Assembly (NCBI RefSeq): GCF_001517085.1
Contig: NZ_LRAC01000124.1
Coordinates: 186,001 to 250,000, forward strand
Length of the DNA stretch: 64,000 nucleotides
Reading direction: 5' to 3'
From: Paenibacillus sp. DMB5
Lineage (GTDB): Bacteria > Bacillota > Bacilli > Paenibacillales > Paenibacillaceae
The notes beneath the pieces were generated by a model. That model saw only the letters and a program-made list of their open reading frames with translations, was not told where the DNA came from and ran no database searches. How positions within the stretch are numbered: the stretch's first letter is position 1; every line of letters starts with the position of its first letter. Made by a program: the position numbers and the translations under genes. Below, one piece after another: positions 19,515 through 28,615 of this stretch.

Positions 19515-20939
19515 ATGAAAGTATTATTTGCTGCCGCTGAAGCCCATCCGTTTATCAAAACAGGAGGCCTGGCCGACGTCATTGGAGCTCTGCCCAAAGC
19601 GTTGAAGGGAGCCGGGGTAGATGTACGTGTTATTTTGCCAAAATACAAAGGGATTCCCGAAGCTTACACTGCCGAGCTGGAGCATGTAGCGGTAGTGGAC
19701 GTGCCGGTCGGCTGGCGCAACCAGTATTGCGGAGTTGAGCGGCTTGTATATGACGGTATCCCGGTATATTTCATCGACAACGAATATTACTTCGGCCGGG
19801 ATGGCATTTACGGGTATATGGATGACGGCGAGCGGTTCGCCTTCTATAACCGGGCTGTGCTGGAGTGCCTGCCGGCCATCGGTTTTCAGCCGGATGTGCT
19901 GCATTGCCACGACTGGCATGCTGCCGTTATTCCGCTGCTGCTGAAGGCACATTATCGTCATGATGAATTCTACAGCGGTATGCGTACCGTATTCACGATC
20001 CATAACCTGCTGTATCAGGGAGTATTCCCGTATTCGGTACTAAGTGAACTGCTGGATCTGGATCACAGCTATTTCGACAGTGTGGAATATTACGGTAACG
20101 TGAACTATATGAAGGCCGGAATTGTCCACAGCGATCATGTCACTACGGTCAGTCCGACCTATGCGGAAGAGATCCGGACTCCGTATTACGGTTACGGCCT
20201 CGACGGCCTGCTCAATTACCGGGCAGGCAGCCTGAGCGGAATCGTCAACGGCATTGATACCAAGAGCTACAATCCTAATACGGACAACAAAATTTATACC
20301 AAATACCGTTCGAATCTGGCTAAAAAAACCGAAAACAAGCTCGGCCTGCAGCAGGAGCTGGGATTGCCGGTTGCTCCTTATATTCCGCTGGTAGCTATGG
20401 TTACGCGGCTGGTTGATTCCAAAGGCCTTGATCTGCTGACCCGGGTACTCGACGAAATCCTGTATTACGACGATATCCAGTTCGTTCTGCTCGGCACCGG
20501 GGATGAGTCGTATGAGCGCTGGTTCCGTGAAGCGGCGTGGCGTTATCCGACCAAGCTGTCGTCACAGATCCTGTTCAATGATGCATTATCCCGCAAAATT
20601 TATGCGGCAAGCGACATTTTCCTGATGCCGTCCAAATTCGAGCCGTGCGGAATCAGCCAGCTGCTCGCCTTGCGTTATGGCAGTATTCCAGTTGTACGCG
20701 AGACAGGCGGGCTGAACGACACCGTCCAGTCCTACAATGAAGAGACGGGTGAGGGGAACGGCTTCACCTTTAAGGATTACAATGCCCATGATATGATGTT
20801 CACCCTCCGCCGGGCTGTCTCGCTTTACCACAAGCCGGAACACTGGAAAAAGGTGACCAAAAATGCCTTTGCCGGTGACTACAGCTGGAATGTTTCTGCC
20901 CAGCAGTATATGGATATTTACAACAAGATTAGTGAATAA
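19515..20939 (+). CDS. glgA: Glycogen synthase
   Basis: A 474-residue GT5 glycosyltransferase extending alpha-1,4-glucan from ADP-glucose. The N-terminal KTGGLADVIGALPKAL binds the nucleotide sugar, and the C-terminal signature SKFEPCGISQLLALRYGS followed by VRETGGLNDTV is diagnostic. The GT-B fold is complete and the length is normal. AAGGGGGAAATC precedes the ATG. Together with glgC and glgB it completes the classical synthesis pathway; no glycogen phosphorylase gene is nearby. Confidence 0.96.
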   Translation: MKVLFAAAEAHPFIKTGGLADVIGALPKALKGAGVDVRVILPKYKGIPEAYTAELEHVAVVDVPVGWRNQYCGVERLVYDGIPVYFIDNEYYFGRDGIYGYMDDGERFAFYNRAVLECLPAIGFQPDVLHCHDWHAAVIPLLLKAHYRHDEFYSGMRTVFTIHNLLYQGVFPYSVLSELLDLDHSYFDSVEYYGNVNYMKAGIVHSDHVTTVSPTYAEEIRTPYYGYGLDGLLNYRAGSLSGIVNGIDTKSYNPNTDNKIYTKYRSNLAKKTENKLGLQQELGLPVAPYIPLVAMVTRLVDSKGLDLLTRVLDEILYYDDIQFVLLGTGDESYERWFREAAWRYPTKLSSQILFNDALSRKIYAASDIFLMPSKFEPCGISQLLALRYGSIPVVRETGGLNDTVQSYNEETGEGNGFTFKDYNAHDMMFTLRRAVSLYHKPEHWKKVTKNAFAGDYSWNVSAQQYMDIYNKISE

Positions 20940-20965
20940 AGAGTCCCGCTGTATAAAAGGCAGTA

Positions 20966-21016
20966 CACCAAAAACACTCCGCAAAGCCTTGAGCTTTACG
21001 GAGTGTTTTTGGTGTT
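20966..21016 (+). terminator. Terminator after glgA
   Basis: The inverted repeat CACCAAAAACACTCCG / CGGAGTGTTTTTGGTG with AAAGC/GCTTT inside, followed by TTTGGG, ends the glgB-glgA transcript. Confidence 0.8.
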
Positions 21017-21110
21017 TGGGCTCTATTTACAGCTCGACAGGGTGGGGAGGAGAGGGTGTTAGGGGGGATTCAATTAACGCGAGCTATTCCAGGGGCAGAC
21101 ATTTAGAATC

Positions 21111-21361
21111 AAGGGCAAAAATGCCCTTGATTTCAGGCCAAATGGGGAAATGAGCGAAATGAAGGGCAAAAATGCCCTTGATTTCAGGCCAAATGAGGAA
21201 ATGAGCGAAATGAGAGGCAAAAATGCCCTTGATTTGGGCCCAACTGGCGAAAAGGCCAAAATGAAGGGCAAAAATGCTCTTGATTCCCGCCCAACTGGCG
21301 AAATGGCCAAAATAAAAGGAAAAATTGCTCTTAATACTAACCAAACTGGAAAAAAAGCCAA
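21111..21361. repeat. 51-bp tandem repeat array, about five units
   Basis: Five imperfect units start near 21111, 21162, 21213, 21264 and 21315. Most contain a palindrome AAGGGCA-AAAA-TGCCCTT (7-bp stem, A-rich loop), and units degrade towards the right. As 51 is a multiple of three and units lack stops, frames on both strands stay open, giving 17-residue repeats that look like proteins but lack credible ribosome sites. The rest of 21017-21677 shows no gene: 21362-21677 is AT-rich without features I can name. Confidence 0.9.
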
Positions 21362-21677
21362 AAGGGCGACGTTCCTAATAAAACAGCTGTCTTACGACAG
21401 CTTACCTTCATTGCTTCCTTGGTCGTTTGCATACATCTACTATTTGTCATTATACAAACTAATTGGTATATGCCATTATACAGACTAACAAAAATTCGTC
21501 ATCTTTCACCGGACCCGTTTCAGGCTACAACCAGCCACCAGCAGCCCCCACCTATAAGTAACTTAGTGAGCATCACTGTCAGTAACTATCCATCTATCAA
21601 GTACCAATCGTCCATTATGCCACTAGCAGCCCCGCCTGTCAGCCAACAACTCGCTTTCTGGGCAAACCACTAGCTTT

Positions 21678-22225
21678 TTACCCCGTCACCCTCCGCAAAA
21701 TAAAAAAGAAACCCAGCTCATGCTGGTTTTTAAAATCCATCACGCCAAGCAGCGTATCCTCATCAATCAGAAATGGTCGATAATCGCCTTCTGGTCATAG
21801 ACCATGGAGGCACTGAGCTTTTCCCGGTAGCCGATCATCCGCAGCCGGGCTTTGCTTGAACCGGTCCTGATTAGCGGTGAAACCAGCCTGAAGAGGGGGC
21901 TGACTATCCGCCGGGGGATAAGCTGAAAGGGCAGTGTTAGCGGGAGCAGCCCGGGATTCACGCAGAAGAGCCGGCCATTACGCTTTTCGAACAGGAGAGG
22001 ATGTACAGTTTCAGCGTCCAAGAACTCTTTTCCGTACCAGCCGGTCAAGTGAAGCAGGCCATCCATAGGATGACCAGATGGAAGCTCGCTGCCGCGCCAT
22101 CTGCCCCGCATCTGGTCCATCTCCACAATTTCGAGCAGATCGAACCAGGCGAAGGCTTCCGCCTGCGTCAGCTGCCCTTTTTGCAAGTATAGCTCCTGAA
22201 AATCGTTTGCACTAAACTGCGACAC
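21678..22225 (-). pseudogene. GXWXG / DUF4334 protein, frameshifted near its end
   Basis: From a GTG at 22225 (GGAGGGATAAG ribosome site) the frame encodes 152 residues, with the signature MRGRWRGSELPSGHPMDG that names the GXWXG family. It stops early after KAIIDHF at 21767. The next frame directly continues as LIDEDTLLGVMDFKNQHELG and ends at 21678, which is the expected DUF4334 C-terminus. One base (or four) is missing near 21768. Function of the family is unknown; it is often annotated as a lipocalin-like or stress protein. Probably a sequencing error rather than a dead gene. Confidence 0.72.
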
Positions 22226-22273
22226 AACTTATCCCTCCGATAAAATAACACTACCCGCATGTGCATATGCGTT

Positions 22274-24031
22274 TCAGACCAGATACTGCTCCAGATTCCT
22301 GCATAGAATCCGGTAGCCGTACGGATCAAGTGAGATATGCATCATTCCTTCCTCAGGTGCGACTCTTTCACCGGTCAGCGCATCCTGCCAGTCGTCTGTC
22401 TCCATCGGATGGCTGAGCGTACGGGGAGCGGGGGAGTTATTCATCCATACTGTAAAATGGATTCTCTCGTCAGCCCGCTCGTACACAATGCAGGGATCGT
22501 TCTCACAGGCCAGCAGGATGCGGAAACGCCCTTCCCGCAGAGCTTTGTGCTGCTTGCGCAGAGCAATCATCATCCGGTAGAAATCATACAGCTCACGGTC
22601 CTGCTTGGCCTTGTCCCATTCCATACATTTGCGGCAGTCGGGATCTTCATGGCCGGTTAAGCCGATCTCATCGCCGTAGTAAATGCAGGGCGTCCCCATA
22701 AAGGTAAAAAGAAACACAACCGCAAGCTTCAGCCTCCGCTTATCTTCACCAACCACGGTCAGCAGGCGGGGAGTGTCGTGGCTGCCGAGAAGATTGAACA
22801 CGACCTCGTTCGTTTGCTGAGGATAACGCATCAGCAGGCCGCCGATCCGGTGACCGAAGGTGATGCCGTCCATACCGCCGTTGAAAAATTCCAGCACGGT
22901 CCCGGAGAACGGATAATTCATGACAGAATCGAACTGGTCGCCCAGAAGCCACGTCAGGGAATCGCTCCATACCTCTCCTACGATATAAGCATCCGGGTTA
23001 GCCGCCTTGACCACCTTGCGGAAATCACGCCAGAAATGATGATCCACCTCATTGGCCACATCCAGCCGCCAGCCGTCGACCTTAATCTCCTTGATCCAGT
23101 ATTCCGCTACCTCCAGCAGGTAGTTTTTGACCTCACGGTTAGCTGTATTGAATTTGGGCATATTGCCAAAAAAGCCGAAAGTGTCATAGGTAGGGATACC
23201 GTCGACAACCTCAGCGGGAAAGGAATTCATATGGAACCAGTCTTTGTACACGGAATATTCACCCTTTTCCAGCACGTCCTGAAACGGCGGGAACTGGTCA
23301 CTGCAATGGTTGAATACAGCGTCCAGCATCACACGGATGCCGCGGCTGTGGCATTCTTCGACGACACGCTTCAGCAGCTCATTATCGCCGAAATGCGGGT
23401 CGACCCTTTTATAATCCACAATGTCATATTTATGATTGGAAGGGGAGACGAAGAGAGGCGTAAAATAGACCGCGTTGATCCCCAGCTCCTGCAGATCATC
23501 CAGATGATCCAGTACACCCTGCAGATCTCCGCCAAAAAAATTGCCAAGCTCCGGCTTTCCGCCCCAGGCTTCAGTGCCTTCAGGGTCGTTGTCCGGATCA
23601 CCGTTGGCGAAACGCTCGGTCATAATCTGGTAGAAGACCGCATCCTTGGCCCATTTAGGCACCTGAAACAGGTCAATCTGATGTATATAAGGAAATTCAT
23701 AAAAATGGGTGGGCGGCTGAGGACATTCCGGACGGATGCTGTTATCCAGCAGAAACACATTTTCCGAACCTTTGCTGACGCGGAAGGTGTAGCAGAGCCG
23801 CTTGTATTTTGGCCGGACGGCACATTCCCAGTAATCGAATTTGTCATCCGAGGCTGCCTTCTCCATCATAATTTCATAAAAGGTATGGTCCCAGTCATAT
23901 TTGTCACCGGTGAGGGCTGTAACACAGTCCACATCGTCCCGTTTGGTGCGCACACGCAGATGTATAGTTTTTGTATCGTAAGCATAGGCCCACTTGTCAC
24001 GGGGCACATGGTACATAGCTTCCAGCAGCAT
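22274..24031 (-). CDS. Cytoplasmic GH13 alpha-amylase (neopullulanase / maltogenic type)
   Basis: A 585-residue glycosidase with an N-terminal neopullulanase-type beta domain (about 1-130) and a GH13 barrel. Catalytic regions: DAVFNHC, GWRLDVANEV (nucleophile Asp), IVGEVW (acid/base Glu) and LLGSHDTPR. There is no signal peptide, so it acts inside the cell, as expected for GH13_20 enzymes that degrade imported maltodextrins, cyclodextrins or glycogen products. The ATG at 24031 has a TAGGAGGTG ribosome site; an ATG 30 bases earlier is in frame but lacks one. The 63-bp repeat array lies directly in its upstream region, suggesting a structured leader. Confidence 0.9.
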   Translation of the reverse strand: MLLEAMYHVPRDKWAYAYDTKTIHLRVRTKRDDVDCVTALTGDKYDWDHTFYEIMMEKAASDDKFDYWECAVRPKYKRLCYTFRVSKGSENVFLLDNSIRPECPQPPTHFYEFPYIHQIDLFQVPKWAKDAVFYQIMTERFANGDPDNDPEGTEAWGGKPELGNFFGGDLQGVLDHLDDLQELGINAVYFTPLFVSPSNHKYDIVDYKRVDPHFGDNELLKRVVEECHSRGIRVMLDAVFNHCSDQFPPFQDVLEKGEYSVYKDWFHMNSFPAEVVDGIPTYDTFGFFGNMPKFNTANREVKNYLLEVAEYWIKEIKVDGWRLDVANEVDHHFWRDFRKVVKAANPDAYIVGEVWSDSLTWLLGDQFDSVMNYPFSGTVLEFFNGGMDGITFGHRIGGLLMRYPQQTNEVVFNLLGSHDTPRLLTVVGEDKRRLKLAVVFLFTFMGTPCIYYGDEIGLTGHEDPDCRKCMEWDKAKQDRELYDFYRMMIALRKQHKALREGRFRILLACENDPCIVYERADERIHFTVWMNNSPAPRTLSHPMETDDWQDALTGERVAPEEGMMHISLDPYGYRILCRNLEQYLV

Positions 24032-24047
24032 GATCGCACCTCCTAAA

Positions 24048-24331
24048 AGTTTTGTGAGCATAACCTGCCTGAGACCCTTCGTGCAAAACTTGCTTCGAAA
24101 GCATCAGCTTAGTTTTGTGAGCACAACCTGCCTGAGATCCTTCGTGCAAAACTTGCTTCGAAAGCATCAGCTTAGTTTTGTGAGCATAACCTGCCTGAGA
24201 CCCATCGTCAAAACTTACTTCGAAAGCATCCGCTTAGTTTTGTGAGCATAAACCGTCCTGAGGCACTTTGTGCAAAACTGCACAAAAGCCGCTTTGCTAG
24301 CATACATTTAGTTTTGTGGGTATAAACGCCT
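24048..24331. repeat. 63-bp tandem repeat array upstream of the amylase
   Basis: Units begin at 24048, 24111, 24174, 24236 and (diverged) 24310. The first three are nearly identical. Each unit contains TGCTT-CGA-AAGCA, a perfect hairpin, flanked by CAAAACT and AGTTTTG, which also pair, so a two-tier cruciform can form. The array ends 17 bp before the amylase start and would be transcribed as its leader. Frames across the array are open because the unit length is a multiple of three. The rest to 24530 shows no gene. Confidence 0.9.
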
Positions 24332-24532
24332 AAGACACAACTGCTTGCGTCGCCAGCTTCAGGTAAATATTACCACCCTGAGCTTGGCTCTGAATCAGTC
24401 TGGTTATTTTGTGAACGGCTGGAGATAGTAGTAGTATACCCGTCTTTTCCTGCAATGTGCAAAAGCGCCGGGACTGTCAACAAACTGATAGCGTTTTCCT
24501 GTCAAAATACCTTTTGATGATAAAAAATGTCT

Positions 24533-24561
24533 TTGCATATTCATGCGCAGTGATTTATAAT
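24533..24561 (+). promoter_or_regulatory. Sigma-A-type promoter of the amino-acid ABC transporter
   Basis: TTGCAT at 24533-24538 and a perfect TATAAT at 24556-24561 with a 17-bp spacer. Start of transcription near 24568, 48 bp before the lipoprotein gene. Confidence 0.7.
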
Positions 24562-24615
24562 AAATCGGTCATGACAACCTAGATAACTTAATGAGAGAAT
24601 AGGGGAGATATAAAG

Positions 24616-25434
24616 ATGAAAAAATGGGGTAAACTTTCACTAGGAATGCTGCTTGCAGTTGGTCTTTTGGCAGGCTGCGGCAATAACAACGATAATGCTG
24701 CTTCAACAGATAACACTGCAGGCAACACCGGTGCTGCTGCTACCAAGACGCTGACACTGGGAACAAGTGCAGACTTCCCGCCTTACGAATTCCATAAAGT
24801 AATCGACGGTAAAGATACCATCGTAGGCTTTGATATTGACATTGCCAAGGATATTGCTGCCGATATGGGCGCAGAGCTTGTGATTAAGGATCTGCCATTT
24901 GACTCCCTGCTGAACGAGCTGTCCAGCGGCAGAGTGGATATGGTCATTTCCGGCCTTAGCCCGACCGAAGAACGCAAAAAGGCTGTTGATCTGTCCGATA
25001 TCTACTACAAAGCCGAGCAGGCGGTAGTTGTACGTGAAGCAGACAAAGATAAATTTGCGACAATGGATTCCCTGAAAGGCGCCAAAATCGGTGTCCAGAC
25101 CGGTTCTATCCAGGAAGAAATTGCCAAAGGTATTATAGGCGCACAGCTGACGTCCCTGGGCAAAATTTCTGAAATCGTCCTGCAGCTGAACTCCAACCGT
25201 GTTGACGCTTCTATTATGGAAGGTCCGGTAGCTAAATCCTTCGTGAAGAACGTGGAAGGTCTTGTAATTACCGATGCCAAGCCTGAAGTTGAGGATGATG
25301 GGTATGTAATCGGCGTGAAGAAGGGTAACACGGAGCTGCTTAACCAAGTAAATACTACCTTGACCCGCCTGAACTCCGAAGGTAAGATTGACGAGTATGT
25401 AGCGGCAGCAAGCGAGCTTGCTGAGAGCGAATAA
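24616..25434 (+). CDS. Amino-acid ABC transporter substrate-binding lipoprotein
   Basis: A 272-residue solute-binding protein of the polar amino acid family (SBP_bac_3). A lipobox (VGLLAGCGNN) anchors it to the membrane after cleavage. After a Ser/Thr/Asn/Ala linker, the mature fold starts at LTLGTSADFPPYEF. The ligand-site pattern (SADFPPYEF, SSGRVDMVISGLSPTEERKK) resembles glutamine/arginine/cystine binders; exact substrate is uncertain. It is the first gene of a binding protein-permease-ATPase operon. A terminator follows it, which would raise its level relative to the other two subunits. Confidence 0.93.
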   Translation: MKKWGKLSLGMLLAVGLLAGCGNNNDNAASTDNTAGNTGAAATKTLTLGTSADFPPYEFHKVIDGKDTIVGFDIDIAKDIAADMGAELVIKDLPFDSLLNELSSGRVDMVISGLSPTEERKKAVDLSDIYYKAEQAVVVREADKDKFATMDSLKGAKIGVQTGSIQEEIAKGIIGAQLTSLGKISEIVLQLNSNRVDASIMEGPVAKSFVKNVEGLVITDAKPEVEDDGYVIGVKKGNTELLNQVNTTLTRLNSEGKIDEYVAAASELAESE

Positions 25435-25519
25435 GGTTTTGCCAAAAGATAGAACCTGCGGTGCGGCCATCATATCTGTATGGTATAGTCAGCCGCAGGG
25501 CAATGAATGCTCTTTAAGT

Positions 25520-25555
25520 AGAAAATAGCGGTAATACGCTGTTTTCTATTTTTTT
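25520..25555 (+). terminator. Intra-operon attenuating terminator
   Basis: AGAAAATAGCG (25520-25530) pairs with CGCTGTTTTCT (25537-25547), followed by ATTTTTTT. It lies between the binding-protein and permease genes, so partial read-through would set the subunit ratio. Confidence 0.75.
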
Positions 25556-25588
25556 GAAAAGGATAAGAAGAGGAGGTTTTGCCGTCAA

Positions 25589-26248
25589 ATGAATATTTTT
25601 GATATGGCTTATGAATACCGCAATTTTTTCTTTGCAGGTCTGAAGTATACATTGCTGCTGGCAGTGCTCGGGGTGTTCTTCGGCTTCGTGCTGGGGATCA
25701 TAGTCTCGCTGCTGCGCATGTCCAAATGGAGAATCCTGCGTTTTATCGCAACCGCCTGGGTTGAATTTTTACGCGGTACACCGATGCTGGTGCAGTTATT
25801 CCTGATCCATTACGGCTTGCCGGAATTCGGGCTGGAATTTACTCCGATCCAATCCGGGGCGATTACCCTTACGATCAACAGCTCGGCTTACCTGGCGGAG
25901 ATCTTCCGCGCCGGTATTCAGGGTGTGGACCGCGGCCAGGTTGAAGCAGCGCGTTCACTCGGGATGAAGCAGGGCATGACCATGCGTTATATTGTCCTCC
26001 CGCAGGCACTCAAGAATGTGCTTCCGGCGATCGGGAATGAATTTATTACGATCATTAAAGAATCCTCCATCGTATCGATGATCGGAGTAGCGGATCTGCT
26101 CTTTCAGGCGAGAACCATTACGACGATTACCTATGAAGGCTTGACACCGCTGGTTGTCATTGCCGTGATGTATTTTGTATTGACCTTTACCTTGTCCAAG
26201 CTGCTGGGCATACTGGAACGGAGGCTGAACACCGATGATCACCGTTAA
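25589..26248 (+). CDS. Amino-acid ABC transporter permease
   Basis: A 219-residue inner-membrane permease of the HisM/GlnP family, with about five membrane helices. The EAA loop that docks the ATPase is [20 protein letters not shown], followed by [22 protein letters not shown] lies 14 bases upstream of the ATG. Its end overlaps the ATPase gene by 14 bp, so the two are translationally coupled. Confidence 0.94.
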   Translation: MNIFDMAYEYRNFFFAGLKYTLLLAVLGVFFGFVLGIIVSLLRMSKWRILRFIATAWVEFLRGTPMLVQLFLIHYGLPEFGLEFTPIQSGAITLTINSSAYLAEIFRAGIQGVDRGQVEAARSLGMKQGMTMRYIVLPQALKNVLPAIGNEFITIIKESSIVSMIGVADLLFQARTITTITYEGLTPLVVIAVMYFVLTFTLSKLLGILERRLNTDDHR

Positions 26249-26957
26249 GAATTTGCAGAAGCATTTCGGCAAGCTGGAAATCCTGAAGGGGATTGACCTT
26301 GAAATCAAGAAGGGCGAGGTTGTCGTCGTGATCGGCCCCAGCGGATCGGGCAAAAGCACCTTCCTGCGCTGTCTGAACCTGCTTGAAGAGCCCACCGGCG
26401 GTGAGATCGCCTTTGAAGGCCAGTCGATCACGGATAAGAAGCACGATATCAATCAGACCCGTGAGAAAATGGGGATGGTGTTCCAGCAGTTCAACCTGTT
26501 TCCGCACATGTCGGTGCTGCAGAATATTACCCTTGCCCCGCTGAAGGTAAAGAAGCAGCAGGCTGCTGAAGCGGAGAAGATTGCCGTCGATCTGCTGCGC
26601 ACCGTAGGGCTTGAAGACAAACGCGATGCGTATCCGGCCCAATTGTCCGGCGGACAGAAGCAGCGCATTGCCATTGCGCGGGCGCTGGCGATGCAGCCGC
26701 ATGTGATGCTGTTCGATGAGCCTACCTCGGCACTTGACCCTGAAATGGTCGGAGAGGTGCTTGAGGTTATGAAGAAGCTGGCTGAGCAGGGGATGACCAT
26801 GGTTATCGTGACGCATGAGATGGGCTTTGCACGCGAAGTAGGTGACCGCATCCTGTTCATGGACGGCGGATACATCGTTGAGCAGGGGACTCCGGCTGAA
26901 GTATTCGGCAATCCGCAGCATGCCCGGACCCAGGATTTCTTAAGCAAAGTGCTGTAA
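26235..26957 (+). CDS. Amino-acid ABC transporter ATP-binding protein (GlnQ-like)
   Basis: A 240-residue ATPase energising the importer. Walker A is GPSGSGKS (about 32-39), the Q-loop is [15 protein letters not shown], the signature [15 protein letters not shown] and Walker [15 protein letters not shown], with the H-loop in VTHEM. This matches GlnQ/HisP-type polar amino-acid ATPases. Its GGAGG ribosome site lies within the permease end. A strong terminator follows. Confidence 0.95.
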   Translation: MITVKNLQKHFGKLEILKGIDLEIKKGEVVVVIGPSGSGKSTFLRCLNLLEEPTGGEIAFEGQSITDKKHDINQTREKMGMVFQQFNLFPHMSVLQNITLAPLKVKKQQAAEAEKIAVDLLRTVGLEDKRDAYPAQLSGGQKQRIAIARALAMQPHVMLFDEPTSALDPEMVGEVLEVMKKLAEQGMTMVIVTHEMGFAREVGDRILFMDGGYIVEQGTPAEVFGNPQHARTQDFLSKVL

Positions 26958-26962
26958 TCATC

Positions 26963-27001
26963 CAAAAACGGCCTCCGGAGATGCTCCGGAAGCCGTTTTT
27001 A
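26963..27001 (+). terminator. Terminator after the amino-acid transporter
   Basis: AAAAACGGCCTCCGGAG / CTCCGGAAGCCGTTTTT with an ATG loop, ending in T5. Confidence 0.85.
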
Positions 27002-27086
27002 TTTAAGTACATATAATTTTGGCGTCAGGGCAATTGGTGTTATAGTATAACAAATGGCCAATCAACTTGAAAAGGAGTACATACAG

Positions 27087-28615
27087 ATGAGAGATGAACT
27101 TTGCCGGATTGGCATCATTGATATTGGTTCCAACTCCATCCGGCTCGTAATCTACGATACGACCCCGGAAGGCGGCTTCAAAATTATTAAAGAGTGTAAA
27201 TACTCTGCGCGCCTGAGTGAGAAGATTACGAAGGAAGGCAGACTGGAGCGCAAGGATATGGATACGGTTATTCCGGTCCTGCGCCAGTTCAGGGAAATCT
27301 GCAGCGCCTTCGGTGTCGAGAAGATCCGTGCAGGAGCAACCGCAGCAATCCGCAATGCAGCCAACTCTGCCGAGATCATAGAATATCTGTCTTCAGCCTC
27401 TTCCATTACGATTGAGATCATTACCGGTTATCAGGAGGCCTATTTCGGATTCCTGGGAGTGATTAACGCCTCCGATGTACAGGACGGATTCGTGATTGAT
27501 ATAGGCGGTGGCAGCACGGAGGTTACCCTTTTCCGCGGACGCCGCTATCAGCATAGCATCTCCTTCCCGTTCGGCGCGGTCAACACAAATCTGCTGTTCA
27601 GCCATAACGGGAACTGGAACGCGGAGCAGGTCAAGAAGCTCCAGGCTTATGTGACCGGCAGGCTGGTCGAGCATGACTGGCTGGGAACGGGCGAAGGGCT
27701 GCCGCTATACGGCCTGGGTGGAACCCTCCGCTCCCTGGGCAAGCTTGACCAGAAAAACCGGGATTATTCGCTGCCGAATTCACACGGCTATACCTTGTCC
27801 GGTGAGACGATCAACCGGTTCATGGAAGTCCTGCCGGCCACGCCCTTTGAGAAGCGCAAGGAGCTGGACGGGCTGTCCAAGAGCCGCGCGGACATTATCG
27901 TTTCCGGGCTGATTATTTTCCATACGGTATATCACTATATTAAGGCAAGCCAGGCTGTAATCAGCGGGGAAGGGCTGCGTGAGGGCATGCTGCATGATCT
28001 GCTGCGGCCGGAGCAGCCGGTATGTGACAGTGCACTTGCATTCAGCCTGGACAGGATTATCCGCTTTGACATACACACCTCCAAGCAGCATCTCGATCAT
28101 ATCAACAAGCTGGCCCGGCGTTTATTCAGCGCCTTTGAGCTGGGCGGGGACAGGGCAGAGCAGGAGATGCTGATCTATGTCTCGGTCATGCTGCACCGCA
28201 CAGGCTCCAACATTAATTACTACCAGTCCAAGCGGCATACCCGCTACTGGCTGATGAATTCGCCGATCCGCGGGCTGAGCCACCGCCAGCTGATACTGTG
28301 CGCCCTTATCGCCTCGTACAGCACAAAAAGCCGAAGCAGAAACTGTCCCAGGCGCATAAGGACATTTTGCTGGCTTCCGACGAAAATCTAATTCATAAGC
28401 TGGGTACGCTTGTACAGTTAAGCATTGCGCTGGATAGCACGGAGATCGGAATTATCCGCGATCTGAGCGTCCGCCTGCACGGCGGAACGCTAGATCTGGA
28501 GTTGCATGGTACGACAACAGTGCTTATCGGCCAGGAGGACATTGAGAACGCCCTGAAGGCGTTCAGGAATGCTTGGGCGGTGAAGATAAAGCTCGGCTAC
28601 CTTTCCAACGGCTGA
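27087..28615 (+). pseudogene. ppx: Exopolyphosphatase, frameshifted
   Basis: A Ppx/GppA phosphatase of about 509 residues that hydrolyses polyphosphate from its ends. The ASKHA fold is clear: phosphate loop IGIIDIGSNSIRLVIYD at the N-terminus and GFVIDIGGGSTEVTLF in the middle, then an HD-like C-terminal domain. The ATG at 27087 has AAAAGGAG; an ATG at 27054 lacks one. The frame breaks near 28317-28322: ALIASY is followed by nonsense, while the next frame gives KHKKPKQKLSQAHKDILLAS. One extra base at TAC-AGCAC heals it. It converges on and overlaps ppk by 53 bp. Confidence 0.87.

Noticed and set aside
21074..21488. Repeat proteins with 17-residue units on both strands
   Set aside because: Open frames result from a 51-bp tandem repeat without stops; no ribosome sites and both strands cannot be equally coding.
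22778..24046. Plus-strand open frame of 422 codons opposite the amylase
   Set aside because: The opposite strand encodes a complete GH13 enzyme with all catalytic motifs; this frame has no domain and no ribosome site.
21111..24331. CRISPR array
   Set aside because: Units are contiguous tandem repeats with no unique spacers, and no cas genes are present.
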